From contig JAJDTI010000033.1 of NCBI GenBank assembly GCA_022827245.1, forward strand, positions 1 to 64,000: a DNA stretch of 64,000 bases. Reading direction: 5' to 3'. Positions 35,260-46,000 of the stretch are shown here, piece by piece. This stretch comes from Pseudomonadales bacterium (lineage in GTDB: Bacteria; Pseudomonadota; Gammaproteobacteria; Pseudomonadales; Azotimanducaceae). Position 1 is the first letter of the stretch. Every line of letters starts with the position of its first letter. Both the position numbers and the translations under genes were made by a program. A model generated the notes under the pieces. It had not been told where the DNA came from, ran no database searches, and saw nothing but the letters and a program-made list of their open reading frames with translations.

Positions 35260-37506
35260 ATGCAGAAGGCAGACCAGATCGCCGCGTCCCCCGAGACCCG
35301 GCTCATCCCCCTCAACAAGCTGCGCGTCGACGAGCGCAACGTGCGCTCGGCTTCCGACGACCCCGCCAGGGTCCAGGCCGACGCCGAACTCGTCGCATCG
35401 ATCAAGGCCCAGGGGCTGCTGGAGAACCTGATCGTCGTGCCGCGCGGCAAGACCCTCTACGGCGTCGCCGCCGGCGCCCGGCGCCTGCGCGCGCTGAAGG
35501 CCCTGGCCGCCGAGGACCACATCCCGAAGCACTTCCCCGTGCCGTGCCTCCTCGTCGACAAGGACGCCGCCACGGAGTCCTCGCTGGCCGAGAACGTCGT
35601 GCGCATCGCCATGCACCCGGCGGACCAGGTGGTCGCGTTCAGCAAGCTCGCCGCAGACGGCGCCACCGCCGAGCAGATCGCCGCGCGGTTCGGCGTCGCC
35701 GAGCGCACGGTGCAGAAGCGCGTGCGCCTCGGCGGCCTGCCCGACGAAGTCCTCGCCGCCTACCGCGAGGGCCGCATCAACACGGACACTGCCGAGGCGT
35801 TCGCGGTGACCGCCGACACCGAGTTCCAGCGCAACGTCTTCAGGAGCCTCGAGGACTCCGGCCAGCTGTTCGGCCACGCCGTGCGCCAGGCCATCGCCCA
35901 GCGCCGCACGCGCTCCGACGCGCCGACCGCGCTGTTCGTCGGCCTCGACGCCTACCGCGCCGCGGGCGGTACGACCGAGGATCCGCTGTTCGAGGTCGAC
36001 CACGTCGCCATCCTCGATCCGGACCTGATGGACGAGCTCGCGATCCAGAAGCTGAACGCCGTCGCCGCGCAGTACGCGGACGGCTGGAAGTGGGCCGCGG
36101 CGCAGACCGAGTTCACCTGGCTCGACCAGCAGAACCACCTCGTCGCCTACCCGGACCGCCGGTCCGAGTTCACCGCGAAGGAGACCGCCGCGCTCACCGA
36201 GGCCGAGGAACGCATCGAGCAGGCCCACACCGGGCTCGAGACGTTCGACAGCGACCTCGACGCCGCGGCACGCGGCGAGCTGTGGGACGTCGTCGCGCGC
36301 CACCAGAAGCGCTACGCCGACATCGAGCGCGACCGCGCCGACCGCGACGAGTTCTCCGAGACCGTCCGCGCCCACGCGGGCGTGATCGTGGCGCTCGACC
36401 GCCACGGCAACCTCGACATCCACCGGGGGCTCGTCCGCGGCGAGGACGCCGACGCCTACCGCGCCGCGCGGGCAGCGGACCGCGGCAACGGGACCGATGG
36501 CTCCACTGCCACGCCCCACGCGCCCGACGGCGCCGGCGGCACGCCCACACCCCCGGACGGCACCCCGCCCGCGAAGAAGAACGGCGGCTGGACCGACGCG
36601 CTGCGGAACGACCTGCGCGTCATGCGCACCGCGGCCGTGCGCCGCGCGCTGGCGCGCGATCCCGCGGTCGCGACGGACCTGATCGGGTTCGTGCTGGCGC
36701 GCACCGCCGGCTTCGGCCGCCCGTACACCGGCCACGAGCACCCGGTCCTCGCGATCCGCAAGGAGTACCAGGGCGTATACGCCTCCGACGCCATGAAGGC
36801 GAGCGAGGCGATGAAGCACCTCGACCCGGTTCCCGCGGTCGACCTCGGCTGGCTGGCAGAGCCGGACGCCGCCGCGGCGTTCCGCGCGTACCGCGCGCTG
36901 CCGGACGGAGACCGCGCCAGCGTCCTCGCGCACGCGGTCGCCGCGCTCACGGTGCCGCACCTCGGGGACGACCACGACGTGTCCGGCACCCACGAGGAGG
37001 CCGTCAGGAACCTCGACATCGACTTCCCGGCCGAACTCGCGGCCATCGGCGCGCGGCCGTTCGACGCGGTCCTCGTCTGGAACCGCATGAACAAGGGCCT
37101 GATCCTCGGCGCCGCCGCGGCAACGCTCGGCGACGACTGGGCCGCGCAGCGCACCGGGCTGAAGAAGAAGGACCTCGTCGCGGCCGCCGCCGAAGCGTTC
37201 CGCCACGACCCCGCGCGCGACGCCGAACTCGACGCCGCCGCCGTGCGCTGGCTGCCGCCGGGGTTCGCGCCGCTCGACGCCGACGGCGACGTGACGGACG
37301 AACCCGCCGACGCGGGTCCCGCGGCGGACGACGCGGAGTCGCCCGCGGAGACCGGCGACGACGGGGCGCATGCCGGGCCCGCGACGGAGAGCGCGTCCAC
37401 GGACGCAACGGCCGCCGCCGCTCCGGCCGACAGCGCGACCGGGGAGCAGCCCACCGAGGGTGCCGCCGACGGCAACGGCGCGCTGCCCCCCTTCCTCACC
37501 TCCTGA
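35260..37506 (+). CDS. Large ParB/RepB/Spo0J-family protein (plasmid/ICE type)
   Basis: LIPLNKLRVDERNVR...IKAQGLLENLIVVPRGKTLYGVAAGARRLRALKAL...SLAENVVRIAMHPADQVVAFSKL; HTH IAARFGVAERTVQKRVRLG. Confidence 0.9.
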   Translation: MQKADQIAASPETRLIPLNKLRVDERNVRSASDDPARVQADAELVASIKAQGLLENLIVVPRGKTLYGVAAGARRLRALKALAAEDHIPKHFPVPCLLVDKDAATESSLAENVVRIAMHPADQVVAFSKLAADGATAEQIAARFGVAERTVQKRVRLGGLPDEVLAAYREGRINTDTAEAFAVTADTEFQRNVFRSLEDSGQLFGHAVRQAIAQRRTRSDAPTALFVGLDAYRAAGGTTEDPLFEVDHVAILDPDLMDELAIQKLNAVAAQYADGWKWAAAQTEFTWLDQQNHLVAYPDRRSEFTAKETAALTEAEERIEQAHTGLETFDSDLDAAARGELWDVVARHQKRYADIERDRADRDEFSETVRAHAGVIVALDRHGNLDIHRGLVRGEDADAYRAARAADRGNGTDGSTATPHAPDGAGGTPTPPDGTPPAKKNGGWTDALRNDLRVMRTAAVRRALARDPAVATDLIGFVLARTAGFGRPYTGHEHPVLAIRKEYQGVYASDAMKASEAMKHLDPVPAVDLGWLAEPDAAAAFRAYRALPDGDRASVLAHAVAALTVPHLGDDHDVSGTHEEAVRNLDIDFPAELAAIGARPFDAVLVWNRMNKGLILGAAAATLGDDWAAQRTGLKKKDLVAAAAEAFRHDPARDAELDAAAVRWLPPGFAPLDADGDVTDEPADAGPAADDAESPAETGDDGAHAGPATESASTDATAAAAPADSATGEQPTEGAADGNGALPPFLTS

Positions 37507-38026
37507 CGCTCCTCGCCCGCGCCACCGACGGCGCGGCAACCCCACGGCCCGGCCGCCACGGACGGCGCGCCGGGCCGCTTCTTCCCCGCCCCCGATGCCT
37601 CCCGGACAGTGCACTGCCTCAGTCCTTTCGCACCGGACACCATCGTCCAACTTAGCCCTTCCATGCCGCTGACGGCCCGACCGTCAGGCCACCAGAAGCG
37701 GGCGGAAGACGCAACAGCGAGGGTGCCGCAGCGGTGCAACGTATGGGAATTACTTGCTTCGCTAGACCCGGCACGTCCCAGTCGCCGTAAAGACCAGGAG
37801 GTAGGTAGTTTGATAATAGGTTTAGCGGCGGGTTGACTTGCTACAGATTGCGCCCAGTCCATAGCCCTGTCGCCAAACCCTTGACCAGACTAGACGATTT
37901 CGGTCTAGAAGCGGTTGACGTGAAGGGACTTGACGCGGTAGGTTCCGGCTAGGCTGACGCGGGGGTCGCTGGTTTGGCCCCCGCGCTTCCTGATGCTTTT
38001 GGTCAATAGTCTAAGAGGAGATCATC

Positions 38027-38173
38027 ATGACCAATGAACAGATCGTCACCAATCTCAACAGAGCCATGTTGGGACTCCAGTCGAGAGCGAAAGATGGCCG
38101 CGGACTCACGCAAGAGGAAGCCGCCATCTATGATGCTCTCGGAGCTATCCGAGACTGGTTTAAGAACAGCTAA
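38027..38173 (+). CDS. 48-aa small protein in lower-GC islet
   Basis: MTNEQIVTNLNRAMLGLQSRAKDGRGLTQEEAAIYDALGAIRDWFKNS* with strong aagaggag RBS. Confidence 0.5.
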   Translation: MTNEQIVTNLNRAMLGLQSRAKDGRGLTQEEAAIYDALGAIRDWFKNS

Positions 38174-38310
38174 ACCGCATCAGGCAGGGAGTGATCTACA
38201 AGCAGAAACTCCGATCACTCCCCGCCTTAAAATACGCAAGCCCCACTTCCGTAATTTGTCTACAAATGAACTGAGAGCCATTACAGGCAGGTGAGGGTAG
38301 AACGCCAGGA

Positions 38311-38553
38311 TTGACCGGAAGGCCGGAACGCAGGGTAACCAACAACAAACGACTAGTCGGTGTCAGAAGAATTGACGCCGAGCCAAAAGCCACTGCCAAG
38401 TCCATCTTCGACATGGCTTTACAGGATCAGGAAGCAGGCCGACTGATCCCAATTCCACCGCAGATACCGACACCGGGCGGCAAAGGGATTGGGAGGAAAT
38501 CCAAACAACGCACGGACGACGAGAACGAAGAAACGAAGGACAAAGACGAATGA
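38311..38553 (+). CDS. Small charged hypothetical protein
   Basis: 4-nt overlap with following ORF. Confidence 0.4.
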   Translation: MTGRPERRVTNNKRLVGVRRIDAEPKATAKSIFDMALQDQEAGRLIPIPPQIPTPGGKGIGRKSKQRTDDENEETKDKDE

Positions 38554-38795
38554 AAGATGAAGACACAATGCGGAAGCTCCTGCAAGAGATGGCAGCCGAT
38601 AACGCAGGGATGATTCTGTTAAGCGATCAACTAAACTCTGATACCCGTCAGCACTTGGAGCAGCAACTCCGACTATTGGAGGATTTAGGGTTAGCTCAGA
38701 CGCTTTCCCGCCCCGATTGTGCAAGGATTACTTTCAATGGGTACGAGTTCCTGAGTAGCGGCCATCATTTCTTCGCAACGGTAAACAACGGATGA
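38550..38795 (+). CDS. Small wHTH-like protein (DUF2513-like)
   Basis: MRKLLQEMAADNAGMI...LLEDLGLAQTLSRPDCARITFNGYEFLSSG. Confidence 0.45.
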   Translation: MKDEDTMRKLLQEMAADNAGMILLSDQLNSDTRQHLEQQLRLLEDLGLAQTLSRPDCARITFNGYEFLSSGHHFFATVNNG

Positions 38796-38986
38796 GCAGC
38801 ATCGGGGAGGGCGAAGGCGAATGGAGAGACAAGGGCTAGGTTACGCTGTTAGTGCAACCTAGCCCACGTCATATGCTGGAAGGTGTCCGTAGTTTAGCGG
38901 GCTTTAGCCTTCGCATCTAGCACCACCTCCTTAAACCTTGGTTTCTCCGCGCTGCTCACTCATCTTAGCAGAGATTAGGACAGAGA

Positions 38987-39379
38987 ATGGATACAGAGAT
39001 ACAGCCGATCGAGGTCAGCACTATCGTGGTAGTCGCGCTGATTCAAACGCCGATAGTAGTGGTCCTTACGCTTTTGCTGAACAAGCTGGTTAATCAATGG
39101 GAGGCGCGACGACAACAGAAGTTGATAGCGTCTGTGATAAGGAAATGGGGCAAGAACGTGGAAGGCTTAGGGTTCGACTTTCTGCTAAGAGACGTAGGTT
39201 GGAAATCGGGTAACGTTGATCTGCTATTCAAAGGGCTGGTTCTCAATGCTCTGGGTTGCATAGAGAAAGACATAGGAAAAGCTACCGGAAAGCCAGGAAC
39301 ACCGCTGCTTGGACTATCAACTGAAAGGGACGCCGAAACATTCGGAAAGAAGTACTACGGTGAGAAACTGCAAGAATAG
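38987..39379 (+). CDS. Small membrane-anchored hypothetical protein
   Basis: TM helix STIVVVALIQTPIVVVLTLLLNKLV; lower-GC codon usage. Confidence 0.5.
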   Translation: MDTEIQPIEVSTIVVVALIQTPIVVVLTLLLNKLVNQWEARRQQKLIASVIRKWGKNVEGLGFDFLLRDVGWKSGNVDLLFKGLVLNALGCIEKDIGKATGKPGTPLLGLSTERDAETFGKKYYGEKLQE

Positions 39380-39932
39380 GAAGTGCCAAGTCTAGCAAGG
39401 TAGGTGATTCCCCAGCGAGGTTCGTGGCTCCCACTCTACAGACACAGCGCGTGGCACCTGCCACCATCGAGACGGTGCCCTAGCGGGGCCACGCGACCGC
39501 GAGCGACGTCAGCGGCGCGGCAGCGTACGATCGCCTCCCAGTAGTGAAGCGCACGCCGCCCCACAGCACAGCACCCTATGGCTCCTCCGCATCGTGCCAG
39601 GTTACGATCCGCCTCTTGCCACAGGACTCGCACTCGCTCTCGTCCCGATCGAAACGGTACGGTGCTTGAGGAAAGAGCTCGCAGGTCGCCCTCACGCGCG
39701 TGTGCGACACTTTGAACGCACGGCCAATGCACCGATCGCAGTAGGCGTTCGGGCGGAGTTCGAACAGGTGCTCTGCGATTACGGAAGATAGCGTCATCGC
39801 TCGTTTTCCGGTGTCACGTCGTCACCAGGCTCAACGGCCGGTTTGGCAAGCAGCACCATGGTCAAACGGAAGTGAACGCGGACCAGCTAGCACCCGGCGC
39901 GGCCCCGAGGCGGGACGGTAGCGAGGTATCCA

Positions 39933-40544
39933 GTGTCGAAGAGTGACGACCCGGTGCGCTCGGGAAAGTGGGTGCCCACCGGGGTCGAACGATACGAGTT
40001 CTTCTTTCTGCGCGATCTCGCCAACACCTTCAAGGAGACAGCGCGCGACGCGGAGCGTCGCCTGCAGGACCTCAAGGCCGTGTGCAACGACCCCGCCGGG
40101 TACAGGAGCTACGCCACCGCACTCGAGAGCCTGAAGAGCGTATCCCACTTCAACCTGGGGACGGCATTGGAACTGTCGTTCAAGCTCATGCTGCGGGCAT
40201 GGCGATACCCAGTCCCCCCCACCCACAAGCTCGCCGAACTGTATGACGCCCTCCCGGAGGAGGTGCAGACGGACTTCGTCGGGAAGTTCGAAGAGCCGCC
40301 CGAAGGCGACCTGGCGACATCCTACGTCAACGGCGAGAGCCCGCCGGCGCTTCCCCGCCAGGGACCCGTGTTGCGGGAACCTCGAGACTACCTCGTGTAT
40401 TTGGATGACGAGATCGGCCTGTCGGGCCATCGCTACACTTGGGAAGCCGTGACGAAGCAGGAGTACCGAAGCTACCTGACAGACATCTCTTGGGTAGTCC
40501 GCATCGTCGACCTCTTCCTCGCGAGCGCGTACGAGGTCGGCTGA
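39933..40544 (+). CDS. Hypothetical, HEPN-like helical protein
   Basis: LKSVSHFNLGTALELSFKLMLRAWRYPVPPTHKLAELYDALPEEVQ. Confidence 0.5.
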   Translation: MSKSDDPVRSGKWVPTGVERYEFFFLRDLANTFKETARDAERRLQDLKAVCNDPAGYRSYATALESLKSVSHFNLGTALELSFKLMLRAWRYPVPPTHKLAELYDALPEEVQTDFVGKFEEPPEGDLATSYVNGESPPALPRQGPVLREPRDYLVYLDDEIGLSGHRYTWEAVTKQEYRSYLTDISWVVRIVDLFLASAYEVG

Positions 40545-40749
40545 CCCCGTCGGCCTGCCACCGTCCCCGCCTGTCCTCGACCGACGCCGCGTCGGGCACC
40601 GTCCGCATTCGTAGCGCTACGCGTTGATCTTCCGCTACGCGCGCTCGCGGTACCCTCCCAGGAACACCGCGGTGCCGAGCAGGTCCGTCTCGACCGTTGG
40701 GCGCGTATCCGAGACTGATTGAGATTGCCGTGTCGAGCTGATCCGGAAC

Positions 40750-41451
40750 TCATCCCGCCCGGCCGGCCTCGGGCGGCACAGCATCCGGCGAATCGCGAAA
40801 GAGGGCGTTCGCGATGGAAGCGCAAATCTCGATCAGATGCAGAGCGCTCGCGGGAAAGCCGAGCCCCGCCTCTCCGTGTGCTCCCATGTTTCGGATCTTC
40901 GGCAGCGACTCCGCCAGGCGCTCACAGAAGTCAGTGCCATCAGGCAGGTACCGGGGTCTTGAACGAAGCCAGGGCGAGTACCACGGCTCGACTGCGAGCG
41001 ACATCTCCTCACGCGCGTGCCTGAAGTCGGCGTTGATGAGCCAGCCCTCGCTGACAGCCAGCTCCAGCAGATTCCTGAGCCCGCGAACCCCATCGAGCGG
41101 CACCGAGCAACGAACACATTTTTCCTTAATCGTCTTCTCGATCAGCGCATGAGCATAGAGGATGGCCGGCACCGTGAACTCGTAAACGAACCAGGAATAG
41201 AGGTAGAGATTCCGGACGGTCTCGAACTCGCCGCGGATCGTTTCGGGAACTCGGTCCGACATTCGAACCGCCTCGATCTCCCTGTGGTGGTCCGCAACGG
41301 TCTTCCGACGTAGCGAGGCCCCCTCGAGCCGGGCAAACGCCTCACTGCGCAGGTCAGGCTCGAAGAGCTCGTGCAAGTGCTTGAGCGGCTGTCTCATCAC
41401 CAAGGGCTCCGATAGCAACGGGTTGCAGGCGCGCGAACTGCCCGCAAGCAA
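40750..41451 (-). CDS. Hypothetical, HEPN-like (DUF4145-type) protein
   Basis: RNLYLYSWFVYEFTVPAILYAHALIEKTIKEKC...LPKIRNMGAHGEAGL. Confidence 0.5.
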   Translation of the reverse strand: MLAGSSRACNPLLSEPLVMRQPLKHLHELFEPDLRSEAFARLEGASLRRKTVADHHREIEAVRMSDRVPETIRGEFETVRNLYLYSWFVYEFTVPAILYAHALIEKTIKEKCVRCSVPLDGVRGLRNLLELAVSEGWLINADFRHAREEMSLAVEPWYSPWLRSRPRYLPDGTDFCERLAESLPKIRNMGAHGEAGLGFPASALHLIEICASIANALFRDSPDAVPPEAGRAG

Positions 41452-41559
41452 CAGTATCGACCATGTCCGAACCCTTAACCCTGTCCCGTTCGGGGCGAAC
41501 TTGGTCCCGATGGCAACCGATCAAGCCATCGTCGGCCCGCCGCTTCCCACGCCCAACAG

Positions 41560-42671
41560 CAGCGCTGGCTACGGCAGCGGCAGGCGCAGCCACAGCGGCA
41601 GATGGTCGCTCACCTTGTGCTCGACCTGGACAGCAGCGCTTGCTTCTCGTCCTTCCGGAGCGACGTGAACGCCTTGCCCTGCAACGCGCGCGCGAACAGT
41701 CCCACGAAGTCGAACACGCCGTAGTCCGGGCCTTCCCGCCGCGAGCCCATGGTTTGGTTCTGGCCGTGCGGCGGCAACCGCTCGTCCCGAAAAAACAGGC
41801 CGATCTGGTCGAACGTCTGTGTGAGACGGGCATTGGTCCGGAAGACGCGCTCGCGACCGGCGTGCGGGTCGAGAAACGGGAAGTTGACGTTGACCCCCTC
41901 CTCACTGTCGCTGTCGAACGACTTGATCGCCGCCTCGACGCGCGCCCGGTCCGACTGCGGCCGGTCGTAGTCGAGGTTCAGATCCCCGAGCAGGATGTAG
42001 TCGGGGTAGTACGCCTTGTCCCGCTCGTTGGCGCGGGCGAGCAACCACTCCATCAGCGCGTTGAACTCCTGCCGACGATCGTCGATGTAGTTCCCGAAGT
42101 ACAGGTGCGCGTTCACCGCCATGAACCTGTACGGCGTGGTGCCCGGGTGGCCGAACACCTCTAAGCTGACGCAGAAGGGCGCCCGGATGAAAGACAGGAA
42201 CACCGGCAGCCTCACCTTCGGCCGCCGAGGCTTCCGGGGGCCGCTGGCCGGCTTCCCACTCGGTGAGTCTGGCCTCGTAGCGCGCCAGCGGCGCGATGGC
42301 GTCGTGCAGCGCCGCATGGTGCTCCGCGATCATCCCGAGCAGCTTCGAACGGTCGTACGTGATGTCCGCCGCCACTTCCGTGCGGCGCACGACGCGCCGG
42401 TTGTAGATGAACGCCAGCCGTTCACCGAGCCCCGGCTCCCCCGGAAACGCGCCGGTCTTGTCCGACGCGATCATCCCGAACTCCGGCCCCAGCATCTCCA
42501 TGACCGTGCGCAGGCCGCTCAGGTCGTCCATCACCTCCTGCACCGCCAGCAAATCGAACTGCGCGCGATCAGCACGGACCCGTAGACGCGCTCGGGGAAC
42601 CCGTAGCGGGTCGGGTCCGTCTCCAGCGTCTGCTCGATCCGATCCCATTCCGCGCTCGTGAACTGCGCCAT
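41560..42671 (-). pseudogene. Endonuclease/exonuclease/phosphatase-family protein, frameshifted
   Basis: Fragments in different frames: MAQFTSAEWDRIEQTLETDPTRYGFPERVYGSVLIA / AQFDLLAVQEVMDDLSGL / VFGHPGTTPYRFMAVNAHLYFGNYIDDRRQEF...YILLGDLNLDYDRP / EHKVSDHLPLWLRL. Confidence 0.75.
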
Positions 42672-42947
42672 CGACCGTCCCCCGCGCTCGCCACACGCAC
42701 GCCAGCGCGGCGCCCGCGCCTGACTCGACGTTCCAGCCTACGCCTTCCTCCGCCATACCGGCCGTCGGCCTTGACCCCTGCACCGACCCTGCTCTGCCCC
42801 TTCATCGCCCGTCCGAAACGCCACCTGCGCTGACGCCGTGCCGCCGAGGCCCGCCGGCAGCCGGAATGCGGCCCCCGGAAACCGCGGCCGGCGGAAGCCG
42901 CCGCGCGGGGGCGCGCGCCGGATCGTTGCGCGGACGCCCGCCGTCCC

Positions 42948-42994
42948 GCAAGGCCGGGGGCCCTGGCGGGAGGCGCTGACGCGCCTGCCTGTGC
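42948..42994 (+). ncRNA. Three-way-junction leader element G (upstream of SBNO gene)
   Basis: gcaaggccgggggccctggcgggaggcgctgacgcgcctgcctgtgc: GCCC-TGGC-GGG and AGGCGC-TGAC-GCGCCT. Confidence 0.6.
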
Positions 42995-43060
42995 GGTCCG
43001 CCGGTCGCCGCGCCTTGGGGGGCGCGACGCCACCGCTGTGGTGAGAACACCGAGGAGCCC

Positions 43061-46000
43061 ATGACCCCGCAAGACCCTGCGCAGTCCCTGTTCGACCTCG
43101 GCGGCGATCCCGCCGTCCCCGAGTCCGTTCGGCGCCCGAAGCCCGAGCCCGGCCAGGCCGTGGCCGAGGCGGCGCGCCATCTCGTCGCCGTCCTCGAGGC
43201 CGGCCGCCGCCTCGCCGCGCCCGTCGTCACCACCGCGATGCACGACGCCTGGCGGCGACTGGACCCGAGCGGGCGCTCGTGGAACTCCAAGCTCTGCTAC
43301 GACGCCGCGGAGGCGGCTACCGTGCTGTTCCTGCGCCGCTGGGGCGCGACCATGCGCGAGCAGGCCGCGACCTCCGAAGCGTTCCTCGCGATGGTGGAGC
43401 GCATCGCGGCGCTGGAGCCGACCCACACGCACCGCAGCGAGCACCAGGTCGACTTCGACCAGTTCTCGACCCCGCTGGCGCTCGCCTGCGCGGCCTTCCT
43501 GGCGGCCGACGTGCGCCCGACGGATACCGTGCTCGAGCCCTCGGCCGGGACCGGCGTGCTCGCCGCGCTGCCCGCGACGGTCCTCGACGATCCCGCGCGC
43601 CTGTTCGTGAACGAGCTGTCCCCCGTGCGCCACGCGCTGCTCGCGGCAATCTACCCCGACTCTTCGCTCACCAGGCACAACGCCGAGCACATCCGCGACC
43701 GGCTGCCGCGGGTGCGTCCGGACGTCGTGCTCATGAACCCGCCGTTCGCCGCCCGTCCCACCGTCGGCAAGCGCCAGCGCCACGTCGACCTCCGGCACCT
43801 GAAATCCGCATACGCGGCCCTCGCGCCGTGCGGACGCATGGTCGCCGTCACCGGCGCCAACTGCATCCCGGAGTCCACCGCGTGGCGCGAGACGTTCGGC
43901 GGCGGGCCGCAGGCGCCGCGCATCCTGTTCGCGATCCGGGTGCCCCGCAGCGTCTACCAGCGCCGCGGCACCGGCGTCGAGACGCGCCTGTTCGTGCTCG
44001 AACGCGCCCCGGCGGCTCCGGCCGACCGCTATCCCGCGATCGACCCGTTCGCCATCGCCGAGGACGCCGCCGACCTCGTGCGCCGCCTGACGGACCTGCC
44101 GCCGCGCCTGACGCTGGATCCCGAGCCGAAGGAACTGGACATCGCACCGGTCGCCCGCGAGTGCGATGCCGCCCGCGCCGACGGCACGACCTGGTCCCCG
44201 TGGTCGCCCGTCTCGTTCCGCGTGCCGGGCGCGGGCGAGCACCCGACGCCGCTGGTCGAGTCCGCCGCGATGGCCGACATCGCGCCGCCGGTCCCGGAAC
44301 GCCGCCCGCTGCTGCCCCCGGCGCTGGTCGCCGACGGTCTCCTGTCGGACGCGCAGCTCGAGAGCGTGGCGCTCGCCGGCCAGGCGCACGACCGGCTGCT
44401 GCCGACGCGCTACCGCGTCGATCCGGAGTACGTCCGTGTCCTGCCGGTGGATGCCGACGGCGAACTCCTGGACGGCGGCGCGGTGATCGACGCGCCGCTC
44501 TCCGAGCCCGTCCGCTTCCGCCAGGGCTGGATGCTCGGCGACGGCACCGGCTGCGGCAAGGGCCGCCAGGCCGCCGCCATCGTGCTCGACCGCTGGCTGC
44601 GCGGGACGCAGCGGGCACTCTGGATCTCCCAGTCGGCGCGGCTGCTGGAGGACGCCAGGCGCGACTGGCGCGAGATCGGCCGCGACGAGCGCGACGTGTT
44701 CGCGCTTGCCGACTACCGCCCGGCCCAGCCCATCCACCGCCGGAAGGGGATCCTGTTCACCACCTACGCGACGCTCCGCTCGCCGGCCCGCGGCGACGCG
44801 CCGTCGCGCCTCGACCAGATCATCCACTGGCTCGCCGACGGCGACGACGAGTCCTCCCGGCACGGCTTCGACGGCGTGATCGTCTTCGACGAGGCGCATG
44901 CCATGGCCAACGCGGCCGGGTCCGCGACGAAACAACGCGGCGAGGCGAAGCCGTCGCAGCAGGGACTCGCCGGCCTGCGCCTGCAGCACGCGCTGCCGAA
45001 CGCCCGCGTGCTGTACGCCTCGGCCACCGGCGCCACCACCGTCCACGGCCTCGCCTACGCGCCGCGCCTCGGGCTCTGGGGCGGCGACGCGACCGCGTTC
45101 AACGACCGCGCCGATTTCGTCTCGGCGATGGAACGCGGCGGCGTCGCCGCGATGGAGATCGTCGCCCGCGACCTCAAGGCGCTCGGGCTCTACCAGGCGC
45201 GCGCGCTCGCCTACCACGGCGTCGAGATCGACATCCTTGAGCACGCCCTCACGGAGCCGCAGCGCGAGATCTGGGACGCCTACGCCGGCGCCTTCCGGAT
45301 CATCCACGACAACATCCACGAGGCGCTTGAAGCCACCGGCGTCACGCAGCACGGCGAGACCCTCAGTCCCGGCGCCAAGGCCGCCGCCATGTCCGCTTTC
45401 GAGCAGGCGAAGCAGCGCTTCTTCGGCCACCTGCTGGCCGCCATGAAGTGCCCGACGCTGATCCGCGCCATCGAGGCGGACCTCGAAGCGGGCCGGGCGC
45501 CGGTCGTCCAGCTCGTCTCTACCGGCGAGGCGCTCCTCGACCGCCGCCTCGCGGAACTGCCGCCGTCCGAGCACGCCGACCTCTCCGTCGACCTCACGCC
45601 CCGCGAGTACGTGATGGAGTACCTCGTGCGTTCGTTCCCGACGACGCTCCACGAGGAGACCGTCAACGACGAGGGCAAGGTGATCGCGGTGCCCGTTCGC
45701 GACGAGGAAGGGCGTCCCGTCGAGTCCCAGGAGGCCGTCGAGGCGCGCGACCTCCTGATCGCCGAACTCGGCGCGCTGCCGGCCATGCCGTCGGCCATCG
45801 ACATCCTCACGCACCGGTTCGGGCACGAGGCGATCGCCGAGGTCACGGGGCGTACCCGGCGCGTCCTGGCGCTGCCGGCGCCGGGCGGCGGCACGCGCCA
45901 CGCCGTGTCCGCCCGACCGCCGAGCGCGAACCTCTCGGAGGCCGCCGCGTTCATGGACGGCACGAAGGACATCCTGATCTTCTCCACCGCCGGCGGCACC

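Noticed and set aside
34915-37650. 911-aa antisense ORF over the ParB-like gene
   Set aside because: Low-complexity R/G/V-rich translation; mirror of a strongly supported + strand ParB gene
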